Assembly (NCBI GenBank): GCA_002839605.1
Contig: PGYK01000002.1
Location: 186,001-250,000, forward strand
Length of the DNA stretch: 64,000 nucleotides
Origin: Methanomicrobiales archaeon HGW-Methanomicrobiales-3
GTDB taxonomy: Archaea > Halobacteriota > Methanomicrobia > Methanomicrobiales > Methanospirillaceae
Direction: 5' to 3'
Numbering within the stretch: position 1 is the stretch's first letter; each line of letters opens with the position of its first letter. A model generated the notes under the pieces. The model was not told where the DNA came from and did not search any database. It saw nothing but the letters and a program-made list of their open reading frames with translations. Below, piece after piece: positions 25,782-34,932 of the stretch. The position numbers were made by a program, and so were the translations under genes.

Positions 25782-27446
25782 TCAGGCTGAGTTGTTCCTT
25801 GTGAAGACATCAATATTGATGCTGCCCATCTTTCCGTCCCGGTGAAGATAGTAGTCGATCATCCGTTTCTCGTTGTCATATACCGAGAACCAGTAACTCA
25901 GTTTGAAGGTTCTCTTCTCATATCCTTCAAGGGATGAATAACTTTCACCATCATGAAGGATGATAAGATCCGGATCATTCTTCGTTATGGTCTCTTCATC
26001 TTCCCGGCTGCCATAAAATTTGATCTTGCTCCACCGGTCTCCCCGGTAGTACCAGGGCAGTGGCCAGTAATCCTTGGATGCGATAACAACATGGTCCGAG
26101 GCATCCATGAGCTGCATCACGAGCCGGAGATCCTCGGAATTCTGAACCTGAACGATCGGTTCATTGATATCAGCAGGAACAAATGCCACGTGCCATGTCA
26201 TGGTGAGAAGGAAGAGACATCCCACAAGGGCAATGACGGTCTTTTGCCAGTTCAGCTGGTACACAGCGACAAAGCACATCGGCAGCAGCTGGGGGATGAT
26301 GAGCCACGGGACTTTTTCCCCGACATAGGCATAGAAGGCCATGGTGAGGATCATCCAGTAAATACAGAGCCGGAAAAATTCATCGGATTTTGTCAGGGGC
26401 GATTTTTTCTCTTGTAATTGCCGTATACTGATCGTGGCAAGATCCCCCACCGGAACCGCGGGATTCCGGCGCCTGATCGCGAGTTTCAGCCGCATCAGGA
26501 GGAGACGGAGATCTATTCCTTTGAAGAGAAACTGGAGTGTCCCGATAAGGGCAAGGAAAAATATCGGCAGCTCGTAGAGGAGGTAGAGGGGAATATAATA
26601 GAACCAGGGTCCGCCCAGGCGCTGCTGCTTGTGCATCGAAGTCCAGTGATCAATTGCTTTGTACCACCCGGTTGAATGGAGATCGAAATGGACGCCTTCG
26701 GTTGTTATGCCGAAATCCTGTCCCACCAGGGTTTCCGAATGGCCGCCAAATCCGGTATACAGCACGCTCATGATCGCAACGACAATGAGGATGCCAAGGA
26801 TCAGGTCCCGTTTCCAGGCAGCAGGAAGCTTGAATGACTTCCTCCAGATTGCGATGAGGAAGAACGACGCAAAGATCAAAAGGATCACCGGCATCTCTTC
26901 CTTGCAGCTGAGCGCTCCCGCCATGGCTATTGCAGAGATTATCGCGAACCGGACCTGCCCGCGTTCAAGGTAGTACAGGAATGCGACAAGCAGGAGGAAC
27001 GTAAAAAACAGCATGAAAATATCGTGCCGGAGGAACCGGGAGAAGTAGGTCATGTCCGGTGAGATTGCAAGGAAGAGTGCCACCAGGAGGGTCTGGTTTT
27101 TCGTGATATACTCAAGCCGGTAGATGCAGTAGACGAGCGGGATGAGCAGCGTGCCGAACAGGCAGGGCAGAAGCCGGGCAACAAGATCGGAACTCCCGAG
27201 CGTTGCAAAGATACCTGCCGTTACATAGTACAGGAACGGGCCATGGTAACTGGGATCATACATCCATGCTCCCCTGGTGAGGAGCTCGTACGAGAACCAT
27301 GCATGAATTGCTTCGTCATGGTGCAGGAGTTTGAGATCAAGGTGCCAGAAGCGTAGAACAATGGCCCCGATTAATATCAGGAGAAAAATCCGTTCAAAAG
27401 TAAAAATTTTTTTGATGGTTTGGGAAAATCCCGCGGCCTGCTGCAC
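25782..27446 (-). CDS. Agl23-like flippase-associated membrane glycosyltransferase
   Basis: 554 aa, about 11-12 hydrophobic segments. The first external loop has HHDEAIHAW (D44-E45), the acidic motif expected of GT-C enzymes, and SRFLRHDIFM follows. This matches the TIGR03663/Agl23 group (PMT-like GT39 relatives). Likely acts on polyprenyl-linked sugars or surface-glycan assembly outside the membrane. The GTG start at 27446 has AGGTG just upstream and lies nine bases after the rps10 stop, so it seems to be transcribed with tuf and rps10. Confidence 0.82.
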   Translation of the reverse strand: MQQAAGFSQTIKKIFTFERIFLLILIGAIVLRFWHLDLKLLHHDEAIHAWFSYELLTRGAWMYDPSYHGPFLYYVTAGIFATLGSSDLVARLLPCLFGTLLIPLVYCIYRLEYITKNQTLLVALFLAISPDMTYFSRFLRHDIFMLFFTFLLLVAFLYYLERGQVRFAIISAIAMAGALSCKEEMPVILLIFASFFLIAIWRKSFKLPAAWKRDLILGILIVVAIMSVLYTGFGGHSETLVGQDFGITTEGVHFDLHSTGWYKAIDHWTSMHKQQRLGGPWFYYIPLYLLYELPIFFLALIGTLQFLFKGIDLRLLLMRLKLAIRRRNPAVPVGDLATISIRQLQEKKSPLTKSDEFFRLCIYWMILTMAFYAYVGEKVPWLIIPQLLPMCFVAVYQLNWQKTVIALVGCLFLLTMTWHVAFVPADINEPIVQVQNSEDLRLVMQLMDASDHVVIASKDYWPLPWYYRGDRWSKIKFYGSREDEETITKNDPDLIILHDGESYSSLEGYEKRTFKLSYWFSVYDNEKRMIDYYLHRDGKMGSINIDVFTRNNSA

Positions 27447-27455
27447 GCGGCACCT

Positions 27456-27764
27456 TCAACTCTCTAAAACAATCTCAATGCCGATATCTTTTGGCACCTG
27501 AATGCGCATGAGCTGCCGGAGTGCACGTTCGTCTGCATCGATATCGATGAGGCGTTTGTGAACCCGCAGCTGCCAGCGATCCCATGTGGCGGTCCCCTCG
27601 CCATCGGGACTTTTGCGGATCGGAACAACCAACCTCTTGGTCGGAAGTGGTATCGGTCCTGCCAGATTTACACCTGTGCGTTCGGCTATCTCTCGTATTC
27701 TGTCACAGACCATCTCAACTTTGTTGAAGTCTGTTCCTGTCAGGCGAATTCTGGCTTTCTGCAT
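27456..27764 (-). CDS. rps10: 30S ribosomal protein S10 (uS10)
   Basis: 102 aa. [14 protein letters not shown] at the start and [18 protein letters not shown] in the middle are standard uS10 sequence. It follows tuf with 20 bases between and GGTGAAG as ribosome binding site. The order tuf-rps10 is conserved in Euryarchaeota. Confidence 0.97.
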   Translation of the reverse strand: MQKARIRLTGTDFNKVEMVCDRIREIAERTGVNLAGPIPLPTKRLVVPIRKSPDGEGTATWDRWQLRVHKRLIDIDADERALRQLMRIQVPKDIGIEIVLES

Positions 27765-27784
27765 GATACTTCACCACAAAAAAT

Positions 27785-29062
27785 TTAGAGCATCTGCTTT
27801 GGCTGAATGGCGATGCACATGCCGGCAGCAATCGTTGATCCCATATCCCGGACTGCGAACCTTCCCAGCTGGGGGAGTTCCTTGACGTTCTCGATGACCA
27901 TCGGCTTGGTCGGCTTGATGACGACGATTGCGGCATCTCCTGACTTAAGGAAGGTCGGGTTCTCTTCCTTGACCTGGCCTGAGCGGGGGTCGAGTTTCTT
28001 CTTGAGCTCCATGAAGGTGCATGCAGTCTGGGTTGTGTGGCAGTGGAAGACCGGGGTGTATCCGACGGTCAGTGCGCTCGGGTGCTGGAGCACGACGATC
28101 TGTGCAGTGAATTCATCTGCAACGGTCGGGGGTGCTTCTGCCGGGCCCATGACATCGCCGCGGCGGATGTCGCCCTTGCCGATACCACGGACGTTGAACC
28201 CAACGTTGTCCCCGGGGAGTGCCTGAGGGATTTCCTCATGGTGCATCTCAATGGACTTGATTTCTCCCTGCTTGTTGGCGGGCATGAAGGAGACTTTCAT
28301 TCCTTTCTTGACGATGCCCGTCTCAACACGGCCGACCGGCACCGTGCCGATACCGCTGATACTGTAAACGTCCTGGATGGGCAAGCGCATGGGCTTGTCG
28401 GTGGGCTTCTCGGGTTCCTTGAAGAGGTCGAGTGCCGTGATAAGTGCCGGGCCCTTGTACCAGGGGGTCTCGGGGCTGTTGACCTTGATGTTGACACCAG
28501 TCATGGAGCTGATAGGGATGAACGGGGTCTCTTCTGGCTTGTAGCCGACCATCTTGATGAGGTTGCTCATCTCGGTCTTGACCTCGTTGTACCTCTTCTC
28601 GTCATACTTGACGGAGTCCATCTTGTTGATGGCAATGATGATCTGGGTGATGCCAAGGGTCCTTGCAAGGAATACGTGCTCCTTTGTCTGTTCCATCGGG
28701 CCGTCAGGGGCTGCGACCACGAGGACTGCTGCATCAGCCTGGGATGCACCGGTGATCATGTTCTTGACGAAGTCCCGGTGTCCGGGGCAGTCCACAACGG
28801 TGAAGTAGAACTTGGCGGTGTCGAACCTCTTGTGGGCGATATCGATGGTGATACCTCTCTCACGCTCTTCTTTGAGGCTGTCCATGACCCATGCAAATTC
28901 AAAGGTACCCTTGCCTTTGTTTTCGGCTTCCTTCTTGTATCCTTCGATGATGTGGGGCGCTACAGCGCCGGTCTCGAACATCATTCGTCCGACGGTTGTT
29001 GACTTTCCGTGGTCGATGTGGCCGATGACGGCGAGATTCATGTGGGGTTTGTCAGATGCCAT
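27785..29062 (-). CDS. tuf: translation elongation factor EF-1alpha
   Basis: 425 aa GTPase that brings aminoacyl-tRNA to the ribosome. G1 [10 protein letters not shown]3 DCPGH, and G4 NKMD are all present, followed by the two beta-barrel domains. A near-perfect ribosome binding site GGAGGATCAC precedes ATG 29062, with a TATA box at 29138-29150. Confidence 0.98.
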   Translation of the reverse strand: MASDKPHMNLAVIGHIDHGKSTTVGRMMFETGAVAPHIIEGYKKEAENKGKGTFEFAWVMDSLKEERERGITIDIAHKRFDTAKFYFTVVDCPGHRDFVKNMITGASQADAAVLVVAAPDGPMEQTKEHVFLARTLGITQIIIAINKMDSVKYDEKRYNEVKTEMSNLIKMVGYKPEETPFIPISSMTGVNIKVNSPETPWYKGPALITALDLFKEPEKPTDKPMRLPIQDVYSISGIGTVPVGRVETGIVKKGMKVSFMPANKQGEIKSIEMHHEEIPQALPGDNVGFNVRGIGKGDIRRGDVMGPAEAPPTVADEFTAQIVVLQHPSALTVGYTPVFHCHTTQTACTFMELKKKLDPRSGQVKEENPTFLKSGDAAIVVIKPTKPMVIENVKELPQLGRFAVRDMGSTIAAGMCIAIQPKQML

Positions 29063-29137
29063 TTATGTGATCCTCCAAAACATAGAGACTGTCCGCTTAC
29101 AGTCTGGTTATGCGAGTATTACTTATATGAGACCCAA

Positions 29138-29150
29138 CTATTTAAAATAT
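29138..29150 (-). promoter_or_regulatory. TATA box for tuf-rps10
   Basis: ATATTTTAAATA on the minus strand, about 75-88 bases before the tuf ATG, giving a leader of about 55 bases. Confidence 0.5.
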
Positions 29151-29227
29151 TTCGATTACGCTGCCTGTTTTACGGTGAGAACTCAACATCGGTATTATCA
29201 TATCCCATTGCTGATTATCCTTTTTGT

Positions 29228-29524
29228 ATGAAGACCCTGCCATTCCAGCGTGATGAGAAGAAACAGCGGGTAACGGTTGCCTGTGCCGATGGTGATGTAT
29301 CCGTGTACAGCCACTGCGCGTATTGCCGTCACTGTACTGGTGTAAGAATCGGGACACGTGTATCTCCTGCACCCCAGAACCAGGCACTTAAAGACATACG
29401 GGGTGGCCGCATTTCTGATGATAACCTGATGAATGCAGCAATGCTCTTCAACTCACTGGTTCGAGATGGTTCTGCGATTGAATGTGCAGATGATGAGGGC
29501 CGCGGGTTTACCAATCTCTACTGA
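29228..29524 (+). CDS. conserved-looking small cysteine protein
   Basis: 98 aa from ATG 29228 (MKTLPFQRD). A central CAYCRHC gives two close cysteine pairs that could bind metal; the rest is soluble and charged. I do not recognise the family. The frame is open upstream, but that part crosses the tuf promoter and has no start signal. It diverges from tuf and stands alone. Confidence 0.55.
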   Translation: MKTLPFQRDEKKQRVTVACADGDVSVYSHCAYCRHCTGVRIGTRVSPAPQNQALKDIRGGRISDDNLMNAAMLFNSLVRDGSAIECADDEGRGFTNLY

Positions 29525-29676
29525 CACCATTTTTCCTGTCTTGCTTTTCCCCCATTCTTTGCACGAGATCGAATAACTATCCCGGTTCTGCGCGAGAGCA
29601 CCCTGTTTTTCTTAAGGAAAAGATGGATTATCCGGAATGACTCTGCACATTTCCAGCGTGGGACTAAATCCCCCGT

Positions 29677-30387
29677 TTACAGGAGTACTATTGCGAGGAT
29701 TGCGCCTGCCCGGGTAATTTCATTGGATGCGCCTGCAACATCGCCGTTGATGCCTCCAAAGAGCCGTTCGGATACGAGAAGCAAAATTGTCGGGCAGATG
29801 ATCATCATGAGGAATGCACCAACGATCTTCACGGGGGCAATGGGGATGAGGAAGAGCGGGATGCAGAGGATGAATGACAGCGCGGGGAAATATTGCCGCG
29901 AGTACTGGTGCAGATAACTGTGGATTCCCTCACGGAACGGTTTTCCGTAGGTTGTCAGGAACGCCATGGAAAATTTTGCGCAGACTTCCCCGATGATCAG
30001 GGCATAGATGATGGAGGAAGCTTCCGCAAGTCCTGCAAACAGAAGAAGCGTGACCGCAACACCTGCTGCAATTCCCCCGGCACCGACATTACGATCCGTG
30101 AGAGCCCCGATTCGCTTCTCCCGGCTCCCGTGGGCCATCAGCCCGTCCCCGAGATCCAACAGACCGTCGAAATGGTGGGCACCGGTGACCAGCAGCAGAA
30201 GTGCCACTGCAATTGCTGCCGCAATTGGCGGGCTTGCGATGAAAAAAACCGGGAGGGCGACGAGAGCACCGATACAATATCCTGCCAGCGGGTAGAGATA
30301 CGAACGCCGGGCAAACAGTTCCAGATCCCGGGGTTTTCCTAAGGGGAGTATAGTGGTGAATTGTAAGAGGGACAGGAGGGTTTTCAT
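29677..30387 (-). CDS. cobS: cobalamin synthase (adenosylcobinamide-GDP ribazoletransferase)
   Basis: 236 aa, about six hydrophobic segments. Joins adenosylcobinamide-GDP to alpha-ribazole (or its phosphate) at the membrane, the last assembly step of the nucleotide loop. The signature HFDGLLDLGDGLMAHGSREKR region is clear, as is DRNVGAGG. I choose ATG 30387, which overlaps the cobZ stop as ATGA; ATG 30393 is the other option. Cotranslated with cobZ. Confidence 0.92.
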   Translation of the reverse strand: MKTLLSLLQFTTILPLGKPRDLELFARRSYLYPLAGYCIGALVALPVFFIASPPIAAAIAVALLLLVTGAHHFDGLLDLGDGLMAHGSREKRIGALTDRNVGAGGIAAGVAVTLLLFAGLAEASSIIYALIIGEVCAKFSMAFLTTYGKPFREGIHSYLHQYSRQYFPALSFILCIPLFLIPIAPVKIVGAFLMMIICPTILLLVSERLFGGINGDVAGASNEITRAGAILAIVLL

Positions 30388-30818
30388 ATGCATTCACTAT
30401 ACAGGCGCGAGGTGCATCCTGCTATCAGTCCTGCTACGGCATCATCAAGAAACGGCCCGAGCGTTGCAAGGATGCCGGGCTTCTTCTGGTCATACCGGGT
30501 GAACTCAAAACGCGCATAGGTTCCCCCGATACATTCAGCAATTGCCATCCCGATGATCTCATCGCTTAACAGGAAGACCGGGTCATCTGCGATCTCGGAG
30601 TTTTTCCGTTTGGTATAGAGTTCATCTTCGAGAAGGATCGCTCCGAGAAGGAGGGATGCAACATTAGGATCATCTAGGTATTTCCCGATCTTCTTTTTAA
30701 TCTCAACTGCAGCCTGATCCTCCGGCATGCCATGTGAGACATAGAGGCCCATGGCTGCAGTAACAATATCGTCAGGTGTGATCCCCTTGTCACGCAACCG
30801 CTGTTCGATCTCAAACAT
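30384..30818 (-). CDS. cobZ: alpha-ribazole-5'-phosphate phosphatase CobZ (PgpA family)
   Basis: 144 aa. A soluble PgpA-like protein, the archaeal replacement for CobC, which removes phosphate from alpha-ribazole phosphate. The LDDPNVASLLLGAILLED segment and a C-terminal LGPFLDDAVAGLI are typical. It is upstream of and overlapping cobS, which supports the cobalamin assignment over phosphatidylglycerophosphatase. The divergent neighbour also belongs to the pathway. Confidence 0.85.
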   Translation of the reverse strand: MFEIEQRLRDKGITPDDIVTAAMGLYVSHGMPEDQAAVEIKKKIGKYLDDPNVASLLLGAILLEDELYTKRKNSEIADDPVFLLSDEIIGMAIAECIGGTYARFEFTRYDQKKPGILATLGPFLDDAVAGLIAGCTSRLYSECI

Positions 30819-30908
30819 GTCATAAGGTGTTGGATCGATATGACTATTATATCGTTGTGGAATTATCCCGAATCGATATCTTCAATCCTCCCCATGCCGA
30901 TATATGCG

Positions 30909-31928
30909 ATGAATACTATGGCATTCCTCTCTTCAGAACCCGGTATTTCATTTACCAAACCGGTCTTTTGTGGTATCCTTGCCAACACCCTGCTCTCCAC
31001 GGTGCCGGGTGTTTCCGGAGCCGGCCCATCCGCGGAAAAAACCCTCTTAACTCCTGTCCTGGATGCAGAGTTGATCTCGAACGGGGCAATAACGAGTTAT
31101 CCGGGCAACCCCAACACCCCGACAGGGTGCCCGACACCGGCAAGCATCACCCGGTCAATGATTGACCTCTGCAACCTTCAGCCCGTTTTCATCAATGCCG
31201 GCCTTCGCCATACTCCCACGGTTCCCTGTTATGACGTCTATGGTAATGTTGGAGAGGATCCCCGGTTTACTAATGCCGTTCCTCTGGCACATGACCTGTT
31301 CAGCCGTGGGGAAGCGCTCGGAAAAATTCTGTCCGCCTACACTGATCTGCTCGTGCTTGGCGAATGCGTCCCCGGTGGCACAACGACGGCACTCTGTGTC
31401 CTTCGCGCACTTGGTTATGAAGCATCCGTGAGCAGCAGTTTTGCTGCCAACCCTCTCGGCATCAAAGAGGAAATCTGCCGCGCATCGCTTGCACGAATTA
31501 AAAAAGACGGTGTTACGGATCCGTTCAGCATGGTAAAATATTCCGGGGATCCGATGATGCCGGTCGCCGCAGGCATCGCCAAATCCTATTCGGGTAGTAT
31601 CCTGCTTGCCGGGGGTACCCAGATGCTTGCTGTTGCTGCTTTCATTAAAGCATTGAAAAACCCTTTGCCGCCCATCGTGACAACGTGTTATGTGCGCGAT
31701 GATCCCTCGGCAAATGTTCAGCAGATCGCAAGGGAGATTGGTGTTGAAATGTTCTACATTGATCCCGCATTTGGATCCCTTGGCCATGCCGGTCTTGCCC
31801 GGTATTGTATCGGGGAGGTGAAGGAGGGGATGGGTGCCGGTGGTGCGATGTGTCTTGCCCACCTTCTCGGCTATAAGGAGGAAGAGATCCGTACCAGGAT
31901 CCTCTCTACCGTGAATGCGTATGTCTGA
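30909..31928 (+). CDS. cobT: nicotinate-nucleotide-dimethylbenzimidazole phosphoribosyltransferase-like (CobT, archaeal form)
   Basis: 339 aa if begun at ATG 30909. ATG 30840, 30894 and 30918 are alternatives and no good ribosome binding site decides. PGVSGAGPSAEKTLLTP, a GGTTTALCVLRALGY glycine-rich phosphate loop and a central GDPMMPVAAGIA match the archaeal CobT (TIGR00303) family. It would make alpha-ribazole phosphate for cobZ and cobS, which lie on the opposite strand, about 90 bases away. Divergent genes of one pathway suggest a shared control region. Confidence 0.83.
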   Translation: MNTMAFLSSEPGISFTKPVFCGILANTLLSTVPGVSGAGPSAEKTLLTPVLDAELISNGAITSYPGNPNTPTGCPTPASITRSMIDLCNLQPVFINAGLRHTPTVPCYDVYGNVGEDPRFTNAVPLAHDLFSRGEALGKILSAYTDLLVLGECVPGGTTTALCVLRALGYEASVSSSFAANPLGIKEEICRASLARIKKDGVTDPFSMVKYSGDPMMPVAAGIAKSYSGSILLAGGTQMLAVAAFIKALKNPLPPIVTTCYVRDDPSANVQQIAREIGVEMFYIDPAFGSLGHAGLARYCIGEVKEGMGAGGAMCLAHLLGYKEEEIRTRILSTVNAYV

Positions 31929-31966
31929 ACAGGCTTATAGGATCAGAAAAACCACGGTAAAGTACA

Positions 31967-32530
31967 ATGCTTCCCATCTATGTTGTCAATAATTATGGGC
32001 AGTTCAATCACCTCATCCATCGTGCATTACGCGATTTGGATATCGAAGTATCGTTAATTCCCAACACAACTCCTGCTGATGAGGTTACCGGAAACTGCCG
32101 GGGCATTATTCTTGGCGGTGGACCGACCCTTGATCGTGCCGGCAACTGTGCCCGGTATTTGGATCTTGGTCTTCCCGTTCTTGGGATATGTCTTGGTCTT
32201 CACATTATCGCAACACGGTTCGGAGGATCTGTCTCTTCGGGAAAAAGCGGGGGATACGGCCCGGTAGATGTTGAAATACTCGAAACTGCGGATATCCTTG
32301 ATGGGTACCCTGAAAAGATCAGTGTCTGGGCCTCCCATGCCGATGAGGTTTCCCAAGTACCTGAAGGATTTGTCCGCCTGGCCCGGTCATCGATCTGTGG
32401 TGCTGAAGCCATTGCGCTGCCAAAAAAGCAGATCTACGGTCTCCAGTGGCACCCGGAAGTGAGCCATACCTTCGAAGGTAACAGGATATTTGAGAACTTT
32501 AACCGGATCACTCTTGAGGATTTGCGATAA
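31967..32530 (+). CDS. guaAA: GMP synthase, glutamine amidotransferase subunit A
   Basis: 187 aa class I glutamine amidotransferase. The triad is Cys75 in GICLGLH, His161 and Glu163 in QWHPEVSH. In archaea the amidotransferase and the ATP-pyrophosphatase halves of GMP synthase are separate genes; the partner is not in this window. Followed closely by the YkgJ-like gene. Confidence 0.94.
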   Translation: MLPIYVVNNYGQFNHLIHRALRDLDIEVSLIPNTTPADEVTGNCRGIILGGGPTLDRAGNCARYLDLGLPVLGICLGLHIIATRFGGSVSSGKSGGYGPVDVEILETADILDGYPEKISVWASHADEVSQVPEGFVRLARSSICGAEAIALPKKQIYGLQWHPEVSHTFEGNRIFENFNRITLEDLR

Positions 32531-32546
32531 GCGGTTACAGCAGTCC

Positions 32547-33089
32547 ATGAACGAGATCAAACGGATTGCTGGCATCATCCAGTCGATCGGATTTGAATGC
32601 ACGCGGTGTGGCACCTGCTGTTCTGCGGTGGAACCGGATTCAAATCTTGTGATGGTAACCCCTGCAGAGATACGGGAGATCATGGAAGGTTCCGGCTTCT
32701 CATGGCAGGAGATTGCCAAACCCTATCCTGAAAAAATTTCCCATGGGGCAGATCACACTTACACCCTCGGGTGGTGTATTCATCGTATTGATGGGAACTG
32801 CGTGTTTCTTGAAAATTCTGGATGCCGGATTTATCAAAACCGGCCCTGGATCTGCAGAACCTATCCTTTTGTTCTTGATGGTGATATCGTCCGGACGTAT
32901 CCGTGTCCCGGTCTTGGCCGGGAAATTTCCCATAAGGATGCCATGGCAATTGCAAAAAATTTACGTGATAGAAAAGTGGCAGAAGAGACCGATGAGGCAA
33001 AGATCCGAGCAGTACTGCAGAATGAAAAAATTCCTCCTGGTATTTTTGTTGTGATCGATGGTGAGGGAATCCATCCGGTCCCGCGATAA
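32547..33089 (+). CDS. YkgJ-family cysteine-cluster protein
   Basis: 180 aa from ATG 32547. The motif CTRCGTCC near residue 18, then single cysteines in GWC, GNC and SGC, then CRTYP and YPC, make a dense cysteine set typical of the YkgJ (UPF0153) family, thought to bind a metal or Fe-S cluster. Function unknown. It follows guaAA by 16 bases on the same strand. Confidence 0.83.
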   Translation: MNEIKRIAGIIQSIGFECTRCGTCCSAVEPDSNLVMVTPAEIREIMEGSGFSWQEIAKPYPEKISHGADHTYTLGWCIHRIDGNCVFLENSGCRIYQNRPWICRTYPFVLDGDIVRTYPCPGLGREISHKDAMAIAKNLRDRKVAEETDEAKIRAVLQNEKIPPGIFVVIDGEGIHPVPR

Positions 33090-33160
33090 ATTACTTCTTG
33101 AATCTGTTTATCAACGGATATCAGTCACATCCGATTGAGATAGTTCCTGCACTTGAAATG

Positions 33161-33168
33161 TTTAAATA
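33161..33168 (+). promoter_or_regulatory. TATA box for the DUF3821 surface protein
   Basis: TTTAAATA with BRE-like GAAATG before it. The expected transcription start is about 33191, at the chosen start codon, so the mRNA may be almost leaderless. Confidence 0.4.
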
Positions 33169-33190
33169 GTCCGAAAGGGAGAGGATGTTT

Positions 33191-34219
33191 ATGGCAATTC
33201 CGTTTCCACATTTCCGGATTCTGTTCGTTTTCATTCTTGTTTTTTTCATTGGTCCTGCAAGTGGAGCGATCAACGACATCTCCCCGGGAGGCACAGTCTT
33301 CATAGGTGAACAAGGGCTTGATATTACGCATGCGATGGCGGGGGATTCGCAAATCGGGTGGTGGGCTTCAGCAGCATCGATTGCCGAGAGTTCCCCCTCC
33401 CAGATTATTTCCATATCGAGCCTGACAAGTTTCTCCATCACCCCGAGTGCGTTCGCGTCCTATACCGGTTCATGGCTCCATCTTGACCCTGCGGGAAAAG
33501 CCAATGGGACGGCCTTCAATGTGGTGGATCCCAATCTTGAAATCCGTGTAGAAGATACGACCGTGGGTGTTGACGTGACGGATAAATGGGTGTCAACCGA
33601 TGATGAGATCCGGTTCCGGATTGACACCAACCTTGTCCCGATAGCCCAGCGCAGTGGCGTGACCTCGGTTCCGATCACCATTAAGGTGCAGGATCCCAGC
33701 GGGTCAACCTACTCTTCCCTGGTCAACAGTGCCGGGACCGCAACCTCTCTTGTGGATTATCCGATAACAACAACTCCTCAGTACACAGCTGCGATCTGGG
33801 ATACCGGCCAGCGGTCGATATACTCTCCTGGAACGTATGTCATCTGGGCGGAATGTAATGTCAATTCGATGAAGGATAATTACAACAATGCCGGAAAAAC
33901 CGTAAGCCAGAAGGTGACCGTCCAGAATCAGGATCATAATCCGCTCATCACCGGAAACTATCCTCAAACCACGGCAACGCAGGGGATAACTCCTGTCATG
34001 ACCACGATAACAACGCCGCTTCCGGTATCTCCAACCCCTGCGGTTGTAAAAACCCCGACAATTACCAGCACCACGATCGCCCCTGTCGTGCAGACTGAAA
34101 CTCAGGTCCCAACCCCGGTTGCTCCCACTCCTTCACCAACTCACTCCCCCGGGTTTGAAGGAATCTTTGCAGGAGTTGCGCTGATGGTTGCAATCCTGGC
34201 ATGGTGCCGGAAAGACTGA
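33191..34219 (+). CDS. DUF3821 surface protein with PGF-type sorting signal
   Basis: 342 aa. GAGG at 33181-33184 favours ATG 33191 over 33185. The parts are a signal peptide (about 1-25), a DUF3821-like beta domain (about 26-250), a Thr/Pro-rich stretch likely to be glycosylated and span the S-layer (about 255-318), and a C-terminal SPGFEGIFAGVAL plus hydrophobic helix and basic end (CRKD). That tail fits PGF-CTERM proteins processed by an archaeosortase. Function unknown. Monocistronic. Confidence 0.75.
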   Translation: MAIPFPHFRILFVFILVFFIGPASGAINDISPGGTVFIGEQGLDITHAMAGDSQIGWWASAASIAESSPSQIISISSLTSFSITPSAFASYTGSWLHLDPAGKANGTAFNVVDPNLEIRVEDTTVGVDVTDKWVSTDDEIRFRIDTNLVPIAQRSGVTSVPITIKVQDPSGSTYSSLVNSAGTATSLVDYPITTTPQYTAAIWDTGQRSIYSPGTYVIWAECNVNSMKDNYNNAGKTVSQKVTVQNQDHNPLITGNYPQTTATQGITPVMTTITTPLPVSPTPAVVKTPTITSTTIAPVVQTETQVPTPVAPTPSPTHSPGFEGIFAGVALMVAILAWCRKD

Positions 34220-34268
34220 TTCCTTTTTTCACGCAACCTTTTATTGCTTGCCTTTCCCATTCCGGTGT

Positions 34269-34775
34269 ATGAACATAGTCACAACGATCATCAAATCGCG
34301 TCACAGTGTCAGAAAATTCAAACCCGGTGAAATTGATGGACAGGTGATCCGCGATGCCCTTGAATGTGCAGCGCAGGCGCCAACCGCAATGAATATTCAG
34401 CCCTGGCTTTTTGGTGTCGTCAAAGAGAAGGACACCTTGCAAAAAATTGCAGATCTCACGGATCATGGAAAATTTATTGCAGAATGTGCCGTCTGCTTTG
34501 CCGTTTTTGGGGAAAAGAAAGAGACCTATTATCTCGAAGACTGCTGTGCAGCGACTGAGAACCTCATCCTGGCACTCCAGGCTCATGGTGTCAGTTCGTG
34601 CTGGGTTGCCGGTGAAAAAAAGGCTTATGGGGAAAAAATCAGGCAGATGCTCGCTGTTCCGGATATGTATACGCTGGTCAGCTTAGTTGCTGCAGGAAGC
34701 CCGGCTGATATCACCATTACCAAGAAGAAAGAGATGAAGCATATTGTTTTTTATGAGGGATTTAAAGCTGAATAA
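34269..34775 (+). CDS. nitroreductase family protein (FMN)
   Basis: 168 aa from ATG 34269. SRHSVRKF is the FMN-phosphate segment at the start, AAQAPTAMNIQPW follows, and GVSSCWVAGEK comes later, as in small nitroreductases that act as NAD(P)H-FMN oxidoreductases on unknown substrates. Cysteine-rich in the middle (ECAVC and EDCCAA). The frame is open upstream but lacks similarity. Confidence 0.85.
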   Translation: MNIVTTIIKSRHSVRKFKPGEIDGQVIRDALECAAQAPTAMNIQPWLFGVVKEKDTLQKIADLTDHGKFIAECAVCFAVFGEKKETYYLEDCCAATENLILALQAHGVSSCWVAGEKKAYGEKIRQMLAVPDMYTLVSLVAAGSPADITITKKKEMKHIVFYEGFKAE

Positions 34776-34932
34776 TCTCCCTTCGTTTTTCTGAGCCAGA
34801 CCGCTCTTACGTGAGATACATATCCAATATCTGCCACCCCCGATTACCCCCTTTTGTAAGTACGTTGATTTTTTAATGGAGCCGAGCCGCCCCTCGTAAT
34901 CATTAAGCATCCTGCCATGCAGATCATTGATC

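Noticed and set aside
28037-29002. 321-aa plus-strand frame over tuf
   Set aside because: Antisense shadow of EF-1alpha.
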